The notes beneath the pieces are model-generated. The model was not told the origin of the DNA. It made no database searches and saw nothing but the letters and a program-made list of their open reading frames with translations. A stretch of DNA of 64,000 bases from Sporosarcina sp. Marseille-Q4943 (GTDB taxonomy: Bacteria > Bacillota > Bacilli > Bacillales_A > Planococcaceae), in assembly GCF_943736995.1 (NCBI RefSeq), contig NZ_OX031157.1:1461001-1525000 (forward strand), read 5' to 3'. Below, in pieces: positions 8,038 through 17,272 of the stretch (position 1 is its first letter; each line of letters starts with the position of its first letter). Made by a program: the position numbers and the translations under genes.

Positions 8038-9290
8038 TATTCCAATTCCAATTGCTTTGTTTCGGTCCCGAGGAACAGAACCGCCAGGACGCCGATGATG
8101 ATGGCGCCGCAGAAGATCGCGAAAATGAGGCCGAAGCCGTAGCCTGCGGTTAACAGAGAGCCAACGAGCATCGGGCCGAAGATGCCACCGATTCTGCCGG
8201 CTGCTGCCGCCATGCCTGAGCCGGTCGCCCGGACGGCAGTCGGGTATTGCTCCGGCGAATAGGCGTATAGCGCCCCCCATGCCCCTAAGTTGAAGAATGA
8301 AAGGAAAGCACCGAATATGAGAAGCATGGTAAGCGATTCAGCATTCCCGAACATAAGCGCACTCGCCGCTGTTCCAATCAAGTATGTTGCAAGCACGAAC
8401 TTTCGCCCTGCCCTCTCAATGAGCCAGGCAGCCGTGAAGTAGCCCGGCAATTGCGCCAGTGTCATTATGAGCACGTATTTGAAGCTGTGGATCATGTCAA
8501 ACCCTTTCATGACCATGACGCTCGGCAGCCAGAGGAACATTCCATAATAGGAGAATACGACAGTGAACCAGACGATCCAAAGCATCGTTGTCCTGCGCGC
8601 GTATGGCTTGGACCAAATAAGCTTCAACTTTTCACCGAAGGATTGCTTCGGCTCCCCTTCCCTTTCGAATTTCGGGGAATCGGGCAAGTTCCGTCGTAAG
8701 TAGATGGCGTAAAAAGCAGGGAGTGCTGTCAGGATGAGCGCAACCCTCCACCCGTATTCCGGGATGATGAAGTATGCCAGCAATGCTGCGATGAGCCAAC
8801 CTGCCGCCCAGAAGCTTTCCAATAAGACGACGACGCGTCCGCGCTCTTTAGCGGATACGCTTTCCGATACAAGCGTCGAAGCGACCGGAAGCTCCCCTCC
8901 GAGACCCGCCCCTACGAAGAATCGCAAAATGAGGAAGACGGTCAACGTCGTCGTCAGCGCCGATAATCCGCTCGCCAATGAAAAGAGCACAAGCGTAATC
9001 ATGAATACATTTTTCCTTCCGATCCGATCCGCGAGCAAACCGAAGCCGAAAGCCCCGATTGCCATGCCGATCGAGTTCATGCTCCCGATCCAGCCCATTT
9101 CTGTCGTGGACAAATGCCATTCGACCGAGATGGCTGCAATGACAAACGATAGGATGCCGACATCCATCGCATCGAACATCCAGCCTGTCCCGGAAATTGC
9201 GAGTAATTTATTGCGGGAAATTCCGCCTGTTTGTTTGTTCACATTCAGTCTGCCCTTCGTTGTATGATTTGGTGTCTTGACACTTGTCAT
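8037..9290 (-). CDS. niaP: Niacin permease NiaP (MFS transporter)
   Basis: A 417-residue, 12-helix major facilitator protein. FDAMDVGILSF in helix 1, GLLADRIGRK between helices 2 and 3, GLGGELPVASTLVSE, and SYYGMFLWLPSVM closely parallel B. subtilis NiaP (YceI), which imports nicotinate for NAD synthesis. The ATG at 9290 has GGGAG in front; the longer open frame would overlap the neighbouring DUF342 gene. In Bacillus niaP is repressed by NiaR, but I saw no clear operator here. Confidence 0.87.
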   Translation of the reverse strand: MTSVKTPNHTTKGRLNVNKQTGGISRNKLLAISGTGWMFDAMDVGILSFVIAAISVEWHLSTTEMGWIGSMNSIGMAIGAFGFGLLADRIGRKNVFMITLVLFSLASGLSALTTTLTVFLILRFFVGAGLGGELPVASTLVSESVSAKERGRVVVLLESFWAAGWLIAALLAYFIIPEYGWRVALILTALPAFYAIYLRRNLPDSPKFEREGEPKQSFGEKLKLIWSKPYARRTTMLWIVWFTVVFSYYGMFLWLPSVMVMKGFDMIHSFKYVLIMTLAQLPGYFTAAWLIERAGRKFVLATYLIGTAASALMFGNAESLTMLLIFGAFLSFFNLGAWGALYAYSPEQYPTAVRATGSGMAAAAGRIGGIFGPMLVGSLLTAGYGFGLIFAIFCGAIIIGVLAVLFLGTETKQLELE

Positions 9291-9327
9291 TATACTCCCG
9301 GGCAACCGATTATCACAAGAACTTTTT

Positions 9328-10314
9328 TTACTTAATAAGCAATTTCCCGTCAATCACCCGTGCATGAACCCCTAATGTATCCGTGTCAATACGATGGACC
9401 GCGTCTCCGATCCAAATTTCCGTACCGCAGCGGGCGAGACCAATTGTAATTGTCCCTTCCCCATCCGTCTTGATGACTGTCTTCACGCCTTTTTTGGATC
9501 CCGTCTCTTGTATGGACACCTTTTCACTGCCGACAATGACGCCGCCACGGCAGCAGCCTTCGATGAACACTTGCTTTTTTGCAGTGACGGAACAATTGTG
9601 TAGACCGGAATCCGTCACTTCAATGTTTCCGTTGCATGACAGAGTACTGTTGATGGCGTATGGAAGCTTCAGCAAAGAATTTCCGCATTCCCTTGCCGAA
9701 TATTGCTCGACTAGCGCGTGGGCCTCTTTCAGAAGCGTTGAAAACTCCTCCGCGTTCTTGACGACCGTCATCGATGTGTCCGTAAAGACGTTATACAATT
9801 TCTCGATGACCGGCTCCCATTCAGGCGATAAGCCGGCGGAATGTTCTTTCGCTTTTTGAATGAACTCGCTGTTTTCATATTGAAAATCCAAGTATTCCTC
9901 TCTTAGAGTAACCCGTACTAGTTCTTTCAATTCACTGGCGTCGACTTCTTCCGGCTGCACGCCCCTTATTTGGATGATTTGAAGGATCGTTTCGTTAATT
10001 CTCTCCAAATAGGAAAGGATTCCGCTCAATTGCTCCGCCAGCTTTTCTTCCAACATTTCCTGCATTCCGACCGATATAGTGGATGAGAGGACGTTCCCTT
10101 CGATGATGGCGGATGTCCCCGCCTCAATGGTCGCTTTCCGTACAGCCCCGTGAATGAAAACCTTTCCTGCCGCCTCGACGAACATCGAGTTTTCAACGTC
10201 CTGCCCGATGCGGACATCACCGTCGAATTGAATATTCCCACTTCTCACGTCGACATTTCCGTCATGAAAGAATTCATTGACCATCTGAGCCTTCACCGTC
10301 ACGGACTTTACCAT
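9328..10314 (-). CDS. FapA/DUF342-family polymer-like protein
   Basis: The 328-residue product begins at ATG 10314, behind GAGGTGATAA. Its first and last thirds are repetitive short beta-strand sequences (NVDVRSGNIQFDGDV, KVFIHGAVRKATIEAG, QVFIEGCCRGGVIVG) of the right-handed beta-helix seen in FapA/DUF342 and bactofilin-like proteins. The middle is helical. Such proteins are cytoplasmic and often linked to cell-surface or morphology functions; the specific role is unknown. A terminator separates it from yclQ upstream. Confidence 0.75.
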   Translation of the reverse strand: MVKSVTVKAQMVNEFFHDGNVDVRSGNIQFDGDVRIGQDVENSMFVEAAGKVFIHGAVRKATIEAGTSAIIEGNVLSSTISVGMQEMLEEKLAEQLSGILSYLERINETILQIIQIRGVQPEEVDASELKELVRVTLREEYLDFQYENSEFIQKAKEHSAGLSPEWEPVIEKLYNVFTDTSMTVVKNAEEFSTLLKEAHALVEQYSARECGNSLLKLPYAINSTLSCNGNIEVTDSGLHNCSVTAKKQVFIEGCCRGGVIVGSEKVSIQETGSKKGVKTVIKTDGEGTITIGLARCGTEIWIGDAVHRIDTDTLGVHARVIDGKLLIK

Positions 10315-10353
10315 ACGTTTATCACCTCGAGTCTTATTATTTTTCATCATAGC

Positions 10354-10396
10354 AAAAAAAGGCCTGTTCACCCAATAAGTGAACAGACCTTTTGAT
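10354..10396. terminator. Terminator of the yclNOPQ operon
   Basis: A long stem (AAGGCCTGTTCAC/GTGAACAGACCTT, one mismatch) is flanked by A- and T-runs and overlaps the last base of yclQ. Confidence 0.9.
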
Positions 10397-11352
10397 TATA
10401 GTGCAGCTTCAACCTCTTCAATCATCTCTTTCATGGACAGCAATCCGCCGCCAGACAGGTACCAGTACTCACCGTTCAAGTAGACGATTTTATTGTTTTT
10501 ATACGCTTCTGTCTTTTTCACAAGATCGTTTTCCACCGAGTCTTTCGCGCTCGCGCCATTGCCGATTGCGGCGTCACGGTCGATGACGAATAGGACGTCA
10601 GGGTTTTTCTCAACGATGTATTCAAACGTAATGTTTTGGCCATGTGTGGAGATTTCGATCTTCTCATCTGCTGCTTTATAGCCCAATACGTCGTGGACCA
10701 ATCCGAATCGTGAATTCGGGCCGTATGCACTCACTTTGCCTTCGCTTGCAAGTACGACGAGCGCTTTTGAACCTGCGGAGGATGCTTTTTCATGAATATC
10801 AGCGATTTTCCCATCAATATCAGCAAGCTCGGACTTCACTTCGTCTTCCTTGCCGAAGATGTCCCCGATCATTTCAGCATTCTGTTTAAATGAATCCATA
10901 TAATGCGCATAGTCCAGGCCAACGTAAATTGTCGGAGCAATTTCTGCGAATTGCTCGTAAAGATCGGCTTGGCGGGATGAAATGAAGATTACGTCAGGCT
11001 TCATTGCGTGGAGCGCTTCAAAATCCGGCTCTTTCAAGCTTCCAAGGTTCACATATTTATCATCATCGTATTTTGAAAGATATCCCGGCACGTTCGCTCT
11101 TGGCAATCCTGCCACTTCAATTCCGAGAGCATCCATTGTGTCAAGCGTACCGAAGTCGAATACGACGACTTTCTCAGGGTTTTTCGGTACTTCTACAGCC
11201 GTATCGCTCAACTCATGCTCGATGGAAATCGTTTCGCTCGCTTCGTTTGTGTCAGAACCTGATGTTTTCCCTGCTTCTTTCTCTTTTGTGCCACATGCCG
11301 CAAGTACAATCATAAGAGCTGCCAACAGTAGCGTCATTGTAAGTTTCTTCAT
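10396..11352 (-). CDS. yclQ: Siderophore (petrobactin-type) binding lipoprotein YclQ
   Basis: A 318-residue class III solute-binding protein. The signal peptide ends in the lipobox LAAC with the lipid-bearing cysteine at residue 20, followed by a low-complexity Ser/Glu/Thr linker. The mature domain shows DALGIEVAGLPRANVPGYL and a C-terminal GEYWYLSGGG, as in YclQ. It is anchored outside the membrane and hands ferric siderophore to the YclN/YclO permease. It is the last gene of a four-gene importer operon behind Fur boxes. Petrobactin as ligand is inferred from the orthologue. Confidence 0.88.
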   Translation of the reverse strand: MKKLTMTLLLAALMIVLAACGTKEKEAGKTSGSDTNEASETISIEHELSDTAVEVPKNPEKVVVFDFGTLDTMDALGIEVAGLPRANVPGYLSKYDDDKYVNLGSLKEPDFEALHAMKPDVIFISSRQADLYEQFAEIAPTIYVGLDYAHYMDSFKQNAEMIGDIFGKEDEVKSELADIDGKIADIHEKASSAGSKALVVLASEGKVSAYGPNSRFGLVHDVLGYKAADEKIEISTHGQNITFEYIVEKNPDVLFVIDRDAAIGNGASAKDSVENDLVKKTEAYKNNKIVYLNGEYWYLSGGGLLSMKEMIEEVEAAL

Positions 11353-11370
11353 TCATACCATCCTTTTGTT

Positions 11371-12132
11371 TTAAGAGTTAAAATACACACAAATCCGGCA
11401 ATTATTCATTTGCTTAATCGGAATATCCATATCGTAAATTTCTTTCAATGCATCCGAATTGATAATATCATTCGTCGGTCCATCCTTGACGACACGGCCA
11501 TTTTTCAATGCGACGATGCGGTCGGAGTAGACGGACGCGAAGTTAATATCGTGAAGGACAATGACGACAGTCTTTCCGAGATCATCGACCAATCTTCGCA
11601 AAATCTTCATAATCTGAACAGAATGTTTCATATCCAAGTTATTCAACGGTTCATCCAACAGGATATAATCTGTATCCTGGGCAATGACCATTGCGATGAA
11701 TGCCCGCTGGCGTTGTCCGCCCGACAGTTCATCCATATAATCATGCTGCATTTCCATCAAGCCCATATACTCCATCGCCTGCTCGATGATCCGCAGATCT
11801 TCCGCATTGAGCTTCCCTCTGGAATATGGGAATCGTCCGAATGAAACCAATTCACGGACTGTCAGACGAACATTCATGAAATTGGATTGCTTGAGAATGG
11901 AGACGCGCTTAGAAAATTCATTGGACTTCATCTTATGAACATGGTCATCATCCACTAGCACTTCGCCAGTGTCGGCATCAAGCAGGCGGCTTACCATTGA
12001 AAGCAGCGTCGACTTACCCGCACCGTTCGGGCCGATGAATGAAGTGATCTTTCCACGATGGATATTGACGTTCACCTTTTCAACGACCGCTTTTTTTCCA
12101 TAGAACTTTGACAACTCACGGACTTGGATCAT
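11371..12132 (-). CDS. yclP: Siderophore ABC transporter ATPase YclP
   Basis: A 253-residue ATPase with Walker A GPNGAGKST, signature LSGGQRQRA, Walker B YILLDEP and switch His in VLHDINFA, of the FecE/FepC class. The ATG at 12132 follows AAAGGAGAG and overlaps the yclO stop as ATGA, implying translational coupling. It powers uptake of ferric siderophore through YclN/YclO. Confidence 0.92.
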   Translation of the reverse strand: MIQVRELSKFYGKKAVVEKVNVNIHRGKITSFIGPNGAGKSTLLSMVSRLLDADTGEVLVDDDHVHKMKSNEFSKRVSILKQSNFMNVRLTVRELVSFGRFPYSRGKLNAEDLRIIEQAMEYMGLMEMQHDYMDELSGGQRQRAFIAMVIAQDTDYILLDEPLNNLDMKHSVQIMKILRRLVDDLGKTVVIVLHDINFASVYSDRIVALKNGRVVKDGPTNDIINSDALKEIYDMDIPIKQMNNCRICVYFNS

Positions 12133-13079
12133 GTGGATCGACTCTCCTTTAATAGTAAGTAGATGAAATATACACCGCCGACAAAATTGATAATGACACT
12201 TAGCGTCGTCGAGAACGTGAAGACGCGTTCCACGACCCATTGTCCCCCGACAAGTGCGATGATGCTCATGACGGATGCGCCCGCAATGAGAACCGAATGC
12301 TTATATGTTTTGAAAAATTGATAGGCTAAATTTGCAACGATCAAACCAAAGAATGTAATCGGGCCGACGAGTGCCGTCGATACGGAAATCAAAATCGCAG
12401 ATATGACTAACATCAACTTGACGACCCGGTCATATGAAACACCAAGATTGATTGCCGTGTCCCTGCCAAGCGTCAGCACGTCGAGATCATTGAATGATTT
12501 CCAACCGATTATAAATGTGAGAGCGACAATTCCGAGTGCCCACCAAACCAATTCCCCGCTCACATTGTTGAAGCTTGCGAACATCTTATCCTGCACCCGT
12601 AAAAATTCATTCGGGTCGATGAGAACTTGCAGGAACGTCGATATGCTTCCGAAAAACGTGCCGACGATAATTCCGACAAGCAACAGGAAGTAAATCGGCT
12701 GACCGCCCCTCTTAAAGAGGAACCGATACAAAATGAGCGCGAAAACGATCATTGTGGAAACGGATAAAATGAAATTAACATGTCGGTTTACAATCGTAAT
12801 ATGGTCTGAGCCTAGGAAGAATATGACCGCCGTCTGAAGCAACAAGTACAAGGAATCCAAACCCATAATGCTTGGCGTCAAGATTCGATTATGCGTAATC
12901 GTTTGGAATATGACCGTCGAATACGCAATTGCGACTCCAGTCAATGCCATCGCAATCACTTTGATGCTTCGGCGAGGAAGTGCATAGTCAAAACTTCCAT
13001 TCAAATCGTGGAATAAATACAAAGTACAGAATAGAGCTGCCAATACAGATAAGATGATCAATTTAGTAGAATCACGCAT
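12129..13079 (-). CDS. yclO: Siderophore ABC transporter permease YclO
   Basis: A 316-residue FecCD-type permease with about nine membrane helices. GPITFFGLIVANLAYQ matches the conserved cytoplasmic coupling region of this family. AGGAGG precedes the ATG. The gene overlaps yclN by 8 bp and yclP by 4 bp. It forms the importer channel with YclN. Confidence 0.92.
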   Translation of the reverse strand: MRDSTKLIILSVLAALFCTLYLFHDLNGSFDYALPRRSIKVIAMALTGVAIAYSTVIFQTITHNRILTPSIMGLDSLYLLLQTAVIFFLGSDHITIVNRHVNFILSVSTMIVFALILYRFLFKRGGQPIYFLLLVGIIVGTFFGSISTFLQVLIDPNEFLRVQDKMFASFNNVSGELVWWALGIVALTFIIGWKSFNDLDVLTLGRDTAINLGVSYDRVVKLMLVISAILISVSTALVGPITFFGLIVANLAYQFFKTYKHSVLIAGASVMSIIALVGGQWVVERVFTFSTTLSVIINFVGGVYFIYLLLKESRST

Positions 13080-14022
13080 ACGCCTTCCTCCTAAACAGCA
13101 AGTAGAGGAAAATACCGCTTCCGATGACGCCGACCATCAGACTAATAGAAATCTCATAAGGGTAGATGAGAACTCTGCCCAAAATATCACAAAACAGGAG
13201 GAAGATCGCACCTAACAAGGCGGTGTGCGGCAATGTCTTCTTCAAATGATCTCCGTGGAAAATCGATACGATGTTCGGAATGATTAACCCGAGGAACGGA
13301 ATCATCCCGACCGTCAAAATGACAGTCGTCGTAACAAGAGCCACCAAGATGAGGCCGATATTGACAATCCGCTTATACGCTAGGCCCAAGTTTTTCGAGA
13401 AATCCTCACCCATACCGGCGACCGTAAAGCGATTCGCGTACAAATACGTGATGATTAGCACAGGGATGCTTATGTATAGGAGCTCATACCGACCTTTCAT
13501 GATCATCGAAAAGTCGCCTTGCAGCCAAGCGGACATGTTTTGGATGACGTTTGACTTATACGCGAAGAACGTCGTGATCGATGACAAGATGTTTCCGAAC
13601 ATGAGCCCGACGAGCGGAATGAAAATCGCATCCTTGAACTTGATCCGATCGAGGATCTGCATGAACAGCAACGTCCCTGCTAGCGCGAAGGCGAATGCCA
13701 CAATCATCTTCTCGATTGTCGATGCATTGGTGAACAATAACATCGACACTAAAATGCCTAACCGGGTGGCATCCAATGTCCCCGCAGTTGTCGGCGAAAC
13801 GAATTTGTTCCGGCTCAGTTGCTGCATGATCAGACCTGCAATGCTCATCCCTGCCCCTGCGAGTAAGATCGCCACAAGTCTCGGCACGCGGCTAATCAGG
13901 AAAATCTCCGTTTCCTCCGATCCAAAATCGAGGAGGTCCAGCGGTTTAATTGAGCTCACCCCAACGAATAACGAGAGGAATGAGAGTAATAGTAGTGCAA
14001 TGAACAAATAACGTTTCTTCAT
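13072..14022 (-). CDS. yclN: Siderophore ABC transporter permease YclN
   Basis: A FecCD-type permease of 316 residues, the first gene of the importer operon. It has an N-terminal membrane helix, GMSIAGLIMQQLSRN, and the coupling motif GMIPFLGLIIPNIVS. The ATG at 14022 is preceded by GGAG about ten bases upstream; the open frame extends 16 codons further without a good ribosome site. The promoter and two Fur boxes lie 50-130 bp upstream. Confidence 0.9.
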   Translation of the reverse strand: MKKRYLFIALLLLSFLSLFVGVSSIKPLDLLDFGSEETEIFLISRVPRLVAILLAGAGMSIAGLIMQQLSRNKFVSPTTAGTLDATRLGILVSMLLFTNASTIEKMIVAFAFALAGTLLFMQILDRIKFKDAIFIPLVGLMFGNILSSITTFFAYKSNVIQNMSAWLQGDFSMIMKGRYELLYISIPVLIITYLYANRFTVAGMGEDFSKNLGLAYKRIVNIGLILVALVTTTVILTVGMIPFLGLIIPNIVSIFHGDHLKKTLPHTALLGAIFLLFCDILGRVLIYPYEISISLMVGVIGSGIFLYLLFRRKAYA

Positions 14023-14073
14023 GAAGAAAGAACTCCGATATCGAATATTTGCTCTAACTGAGAATCTCACAAG

Positions 14074-14088
14074 TGAAAACGATTATCA
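14074..14088 (-). promoter_or_regulatory. Fur box 2 (leader, downstream of -10)
   Basis: TGAAAACGATTATCA matches the 7-1-7 Fur site TGATAATNATTATCA at 13 of 14 defined positions. It lies between the -10 hexamer and the ribosome site of yclN, where bound Fur would block transcription. Confidence 0.75.
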
Positions 14089-14104
14089 ATTAGCCGCAAA
14101 TCCA

Positions 14105-14132
14105 ATTATAGCAGTTATGAATTGAGTGTCAA
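14105..14132 (-). promoter_or_regulatory. Sigma-A promoter of yclNOPQ
   Basis: On the minus strand a perfect TTGACA (14132-14127) and a perfect TATAAT (14110-14105) are 16 nt apart. It is a strong housekeeping promoter bracketed by two Fur boxes. Confidence 0.85.
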
Positions 14133-14133
14133 C

Positions 14134-14155
14134 TGATAATTGAAAATGATTATCA
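14134..14155 (-). promoter_or_regulatory. Fur box 1 (upstream of and abutting -35)
   Basis: The 15-mer TGAAAATGATTATCA fits the Fur 7-1-7 consensus with one mismatch, and an extra TGATAAT half-site precedes it, giving overlapping dyads next to the -35 hexamer. It implies iron-dependent repression. Confidence 0.85.
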
Positions 14156-14267
14156 GTTAGTTGAGAAGGGGTTGATGGATAGCTTTGAACAAGTAGGAAT
14201 CGTGCGGGTAAGTACAATTGTGGCAGAATTTTAACGGGTTTACACCGTTGATTTCTTCGAGTGACAA

Positions 14268-14308
14268 CAAAAAACGACCCGTAACAGCTACTTTCAACTG
14301 TTACAGGC
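14268..14308 (-). terminator. Terminator of the DUF6612 lipoprotein gene
   Basis: On the minus strand a CCTGTAACAG/CTGTTACGGG stem is followed by a T6 run, just past the stop codon. The 160 bp between here and Fur box 1 hold no gene that I can see. Confidence 0.8.
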
Positions 14309-14320
14309 CGCTTGCGTATC

Positions 14321-15214
14321 TTACTCTTGATCTTGACCTTGTTGCATCATTTCTTCCAAATCGACCGCTTCGTCGATTACTTCTTGAGGAACGACGATCT
14401 CATCAATCTCGTTAATTTTCGTAAGGACAGATTTCATCTTTTGAACGATGCGCATTTCTTCCTCTTCGATTTTCATCGTCATATCCATGTCTAAATCGAA
14501 TGCATTCGTGTAGAACGTTTCCTTGTCGATGTACATAACAACTTCAAGGCTTTTCACGTCCATATTTTTCAACATCTCAGCATCTTCCTCAGTCATTTCC
14601 AAATCCGAAGGAAGAGCCGAACCCATCAATTCTTTCATAAGACCGCTGAATTTGTCGCCAGAAGCAGATAGCGTCAAAATGTACTCATCGTCTGTTTGTT
14701 CGAATTTGAAATCATCTTTGAATTCATTGAACATCTTCATATCCAATGTAGGATCTGTTTCGCCGCCCATTTCCGCCATCATGTCATCATACATATCTTT
14801 AGGCATCTTAATCCATTGACCGGATTGAGGGTCATTCATAAAGAAACCTGATTCGCTCATGTACATTTCCAAATCTGCTTTGCCATGTTCACCCATGTCC
14901 ATCTTCATGTTTTGGTGCATCGCCAATGGCTCGACGATAATATCCATGTCCATTTTGATTTTCGATTTCATTTCAAGTTCTTGACTTGGAATCGAGATTT
15001 TTTGATTGATATCCATAACCGCGTGCATGCTCTTTTGCTCTGCTGACACTTCCATCGCTTTGCTATATACTTCTTGCGCCGTCATTTCACTCTTGTTTTC
15101 AAGTTCTACCTCTTCACCGGTTTCTGCATCTTTTTTCGGCTCTGCGGCAGACCCACAAGCAGCCAAACCTAGTGCTAGAACACCGACACCGAGACCCTTT
15201 AACCATTTTTTCAT
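14321..15214 (-). CDS. DUF6612-type surface lipoprotein
   Basis: A 297-residue lipoprotein. The signal peptide ends LGLAAC with the modified cysteine at residue 20, then comes an acidic linker. The mature part is Met- and Asp-rich and repeats short beta strands (KIKMDMDIIVEP, LEMYMSESGFFMND), consistent with the DUF6612/LolA-like fold. It probably binds a hydrophobic ligand or envelope component at the outer membrane face, but no function is established. AGAGGAAG precedes the start. Confidence 0.72.
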   Translation of the reverse strand: MKKWLKGLGVGVLALGLAACGSAAEPKKDAETGEEVELENKSEMTAQEVYSKAMEVSAEQKSMHAVMDINQKISIPSQELEMKSKIKMDMDIIVEPLAMHQNMKMDMGEHGKADLEMYMSESGFFMNDPQSGQWIKMPKDMYDDMMAEMGGETDPTLDMKMFNEFKDDFKFEQTDDEYILTLSASGDKFSGLMKELMGSALPSDLEMTEEDAEMLKNMDVKSLEVVMYIDKETFYTNAFDLDMDMTMKIEEEEMRIVQKMKSVLTKINEIDEIVVPQEVIDEAVDLEEMMQQGQDQE

Positions 15215-15402
15215 GAGTTTATCTTCCTCTCTTTGTTTCTCTATATGCTACATCTAATCATACGGCATAAAAGGAAAAGGGTTCCACCATTTTGGGAAAT
15301 TCCTATAATTTGAATCTTTCCTACCACAAGAATCCTCTATGCCTTTCCTCACCCGCAATAACTTTTTACTTCTGAGGCTTACCATGTCCCTTTGCAATGA
15401 AT

Positions 15403-15419
15403 TCCGCTATAATAGCGGA
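15403..15419. promoter_or_regulatory. Perfect 17-bp palindrome over a -10 box (candidate operator)
   Basis: TCCGCTATAATAGCGGA is an exact 8+1+8 inverted repeat containing a consensus TATAAT at 15408-15413, upstream of the ABC exporter gene. No good -35 lies 17 bp upstream, as expected for an activated or repressed promoter. Confidence 0.55.
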
Positions 15420-15442
15420 GATAACAGAAAGGACATCATACT

Positions 15443-17161
15443 ATGCTGAAAAAATTCTTTTCTTATTATAAGCCGCATAAGAGGCTTTTCATCATCGACT
15501 TTTCGAGCGCGATATTCGTCGCACTGCTCGAGCTGGCGTTTCCGATGGCCGTCCAATGGTTCATCGACACATTGTTGCCTTCCAAGGATTGGGGGATGAT
15601 CGTTACGACGAGTGCCCTATTATTGCTGGTCTACTTGCTAAGTACATTCCTTCAATACATCGTCAGTTATTTAGGGCATAAGCTCGGCATCAATATCGAG
15701 ACGGATATGAGACAGGAGCTGTTCAATCATGTCCATCGCCAGTCTTTCCGATTCTTCGACAATACAAAAACAGGCCATATTATGAGCCGGATCACAAATG
15801 ACTTGTTCGACATCGGAGAGCTTGCCCACCACGGACCTGAAGATGCTTTCATTGCGGTAATGACGATGATTGGGGCTTTCATTCTCATGTTCTCCATTAA
15901 TCCCGAACTAGCCCTCATTGCAATCTGCATGGTGCCACTTCTCGTTGTACTCGTGACATTTTGCAACATTAAAATGAATGCAGCGTGGCAGAACATGTAT
16001 GGGAAAATCGCTGACGTCAATGCACGGGTCGAAGATTCGGTGTCTGGTGCGCGGGTTGTCAAATCGTTCACGAATGAGGACTTCGAAATTTCGCGATTCA
16101 AAAAAGACAACGGCAGTTTCAGACTAGCGAAGCTCGTCGCCTATAAGGTCATGGCGTGGACGCATTCGAGCATGTATATGATGACGAGGCTTGTAACGTT
16201 GATCGTCCTTGTAGTCGGCGCATGGTTCACATACAATGGCAGCCTGAAGCCAGGGGAGCTTGTCGCATTCATTCTTTTCGTCAATGTTCTTATTAAGCCT
16301 GTCGATAAAATTAGTGCATTGCTTGAATTGTATCCGAAGGGGATGGCAGGCTTCCGCAGATTTCGCGATTTGATTGAACAAGAGCCTGAAATTAAAGATC
16401 GGCCGGGTGCGATGGCTGTCAGTCATTTAAATGGGGACATCCTATTCGATGACGTTCATTTCCAATACGATGATAATAAAAACGTATTGAGCGGCATCGA
16501 CTTATCGATAAAATCCGGTGAGACGATTGCATTTGTCGGTCCATCCGGTGCTGGAAAGACAACGATTTGTTCTCTTATTCCACGGTTTTACGATGTCGAT
16601 TCAGGCGCAATTTCAATTGACGGCATCGATATTCGCAACATGACGCAGCAATCTTTGCGTTCACAGATCGGAATTGTGCAGCAAGACGTCTTTTTATTCA
16701 CAGGGACGATTAAGGAAAACATCGCGTACGGAAATTTGGATGCAACCGATGAAGAAGTGATAGTTGCCGCTCAAAAGGCGCATTTGGAGGAGTTCATCGC
16801 TTCACTTCCTGACGGCTACGAGACGCAAATCGGTGAACGTGGTTTGAAATTATCAGGCGGCCAGAAGCAACGGCTAGCGATTGCGCGCATGTTCCTGAAA
16901 AATCCTCCGATCCTCATTTTGGATGAAGCGACGTCCGCTTTGGATACGGAAACGGAGCGGATCATCCAGCAATCATTGAACGAGTTGGCTGAAAACCGGA
17001 CAACTCTCGTCATTGCACACCGATTGGCGACAATCCGGGATGCAGACCGGGTCATTGTCGTTACGGAAGACGGAATTGCGGAAGATGGGAAATACGATGA
17101 GTTAGTGAGGAAGGGCGGCATTTTTGCCCGCTTGCATAATATTCAATTCCAAGAGGTTTAA
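15443..17161 (+). CDS. Type IV ABC exporter (membrane plus ATPase), YwjA-like
   Basis: A 572-residue half-transporter with six membrane helices and an ATPase domain: Walker A GPSGAGKTT, Q-loop IVQQDVFLF, signature LSGGQKQRLA, Walker B ILILDEA, switch AHRLA. It works as a dimer exporting a hydrophobic substrate, drug or lipid. The sequence around HHGPEDAF and the overall length recall B. subtilis YwjA, but I cannot settle the orthologue. It is a single gene with its own promoter carrying a 17-bp palindrome, and ends at a bidirectional terminator. AAAGGAC precedes the ATG. Confidence 0.87.
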   Translation: MLKKFFSYYKPHKRLFIIDFSSAIFVALLELAFPMAVQWFIDTLLPSKDWGMIVTTSALLLLVYLLSTFLQYIVSYLGHKLGINIETDMRQELFNHVHRQSFRFFDNTKTGHIMSRITNDLFDIGELAHHGPEDAFIAVMTMIGAFILMFSINPELALIAICMVPLLVVLVTFCNIKMNAAWQNMYGKIADVNARVEDSVSGARVVKSFTNEDFEISRFKKDNGSFRLAKLVAYKVMAWTHSSMYMMTRLVTLIVLVVGAWFTYNGSLKPGELVAFILFVNVLIKPVDKISALLELYPKGMAGFRRFRDLIEQEPEIKDRPGAMAVSHLNGDILFDDVHFQYDDNKNVLSGIDLSIKSGETIAFVGPSGAGKTTICSLIPRFYDVDSGAISIDGIDIRNMTQQSLRSQIGIVQQDVFLFTGTIKENIAYGNLDATDEEVIVAAQKAHLEEFIASLPDGYETQIGERGLKLSGGQKQRLAIARMFLKNPPILILDEATSALDTETERIIQQSLNELAENRTTLVIAHRLATIRDADRVIVVTEDGIAEDGKYDELVRKGGIFARLHNIQFQEV

Positions 17162-17215
17162 CATTATGAGAATCGGGGATACTAGTAACATCCCACCCCC
17201 TTTCTCTTTATAGAT

Positions 17216-17257
17216 AAAAACTGCACCGCCGACTTTCGAGTCGCGGTGCAGTTTTTT
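17216..17257. terminator. Bidirectional terminator between ABC exporter and hflX
   Basis: A long GC-rich stem (AAAAACTGCACCGC/GCGGTGCAGTTTTTT) serves both convergent genes. Confidence 0.93.
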
Positions 17258-17272
17258 CATTTGTTATTTTTA

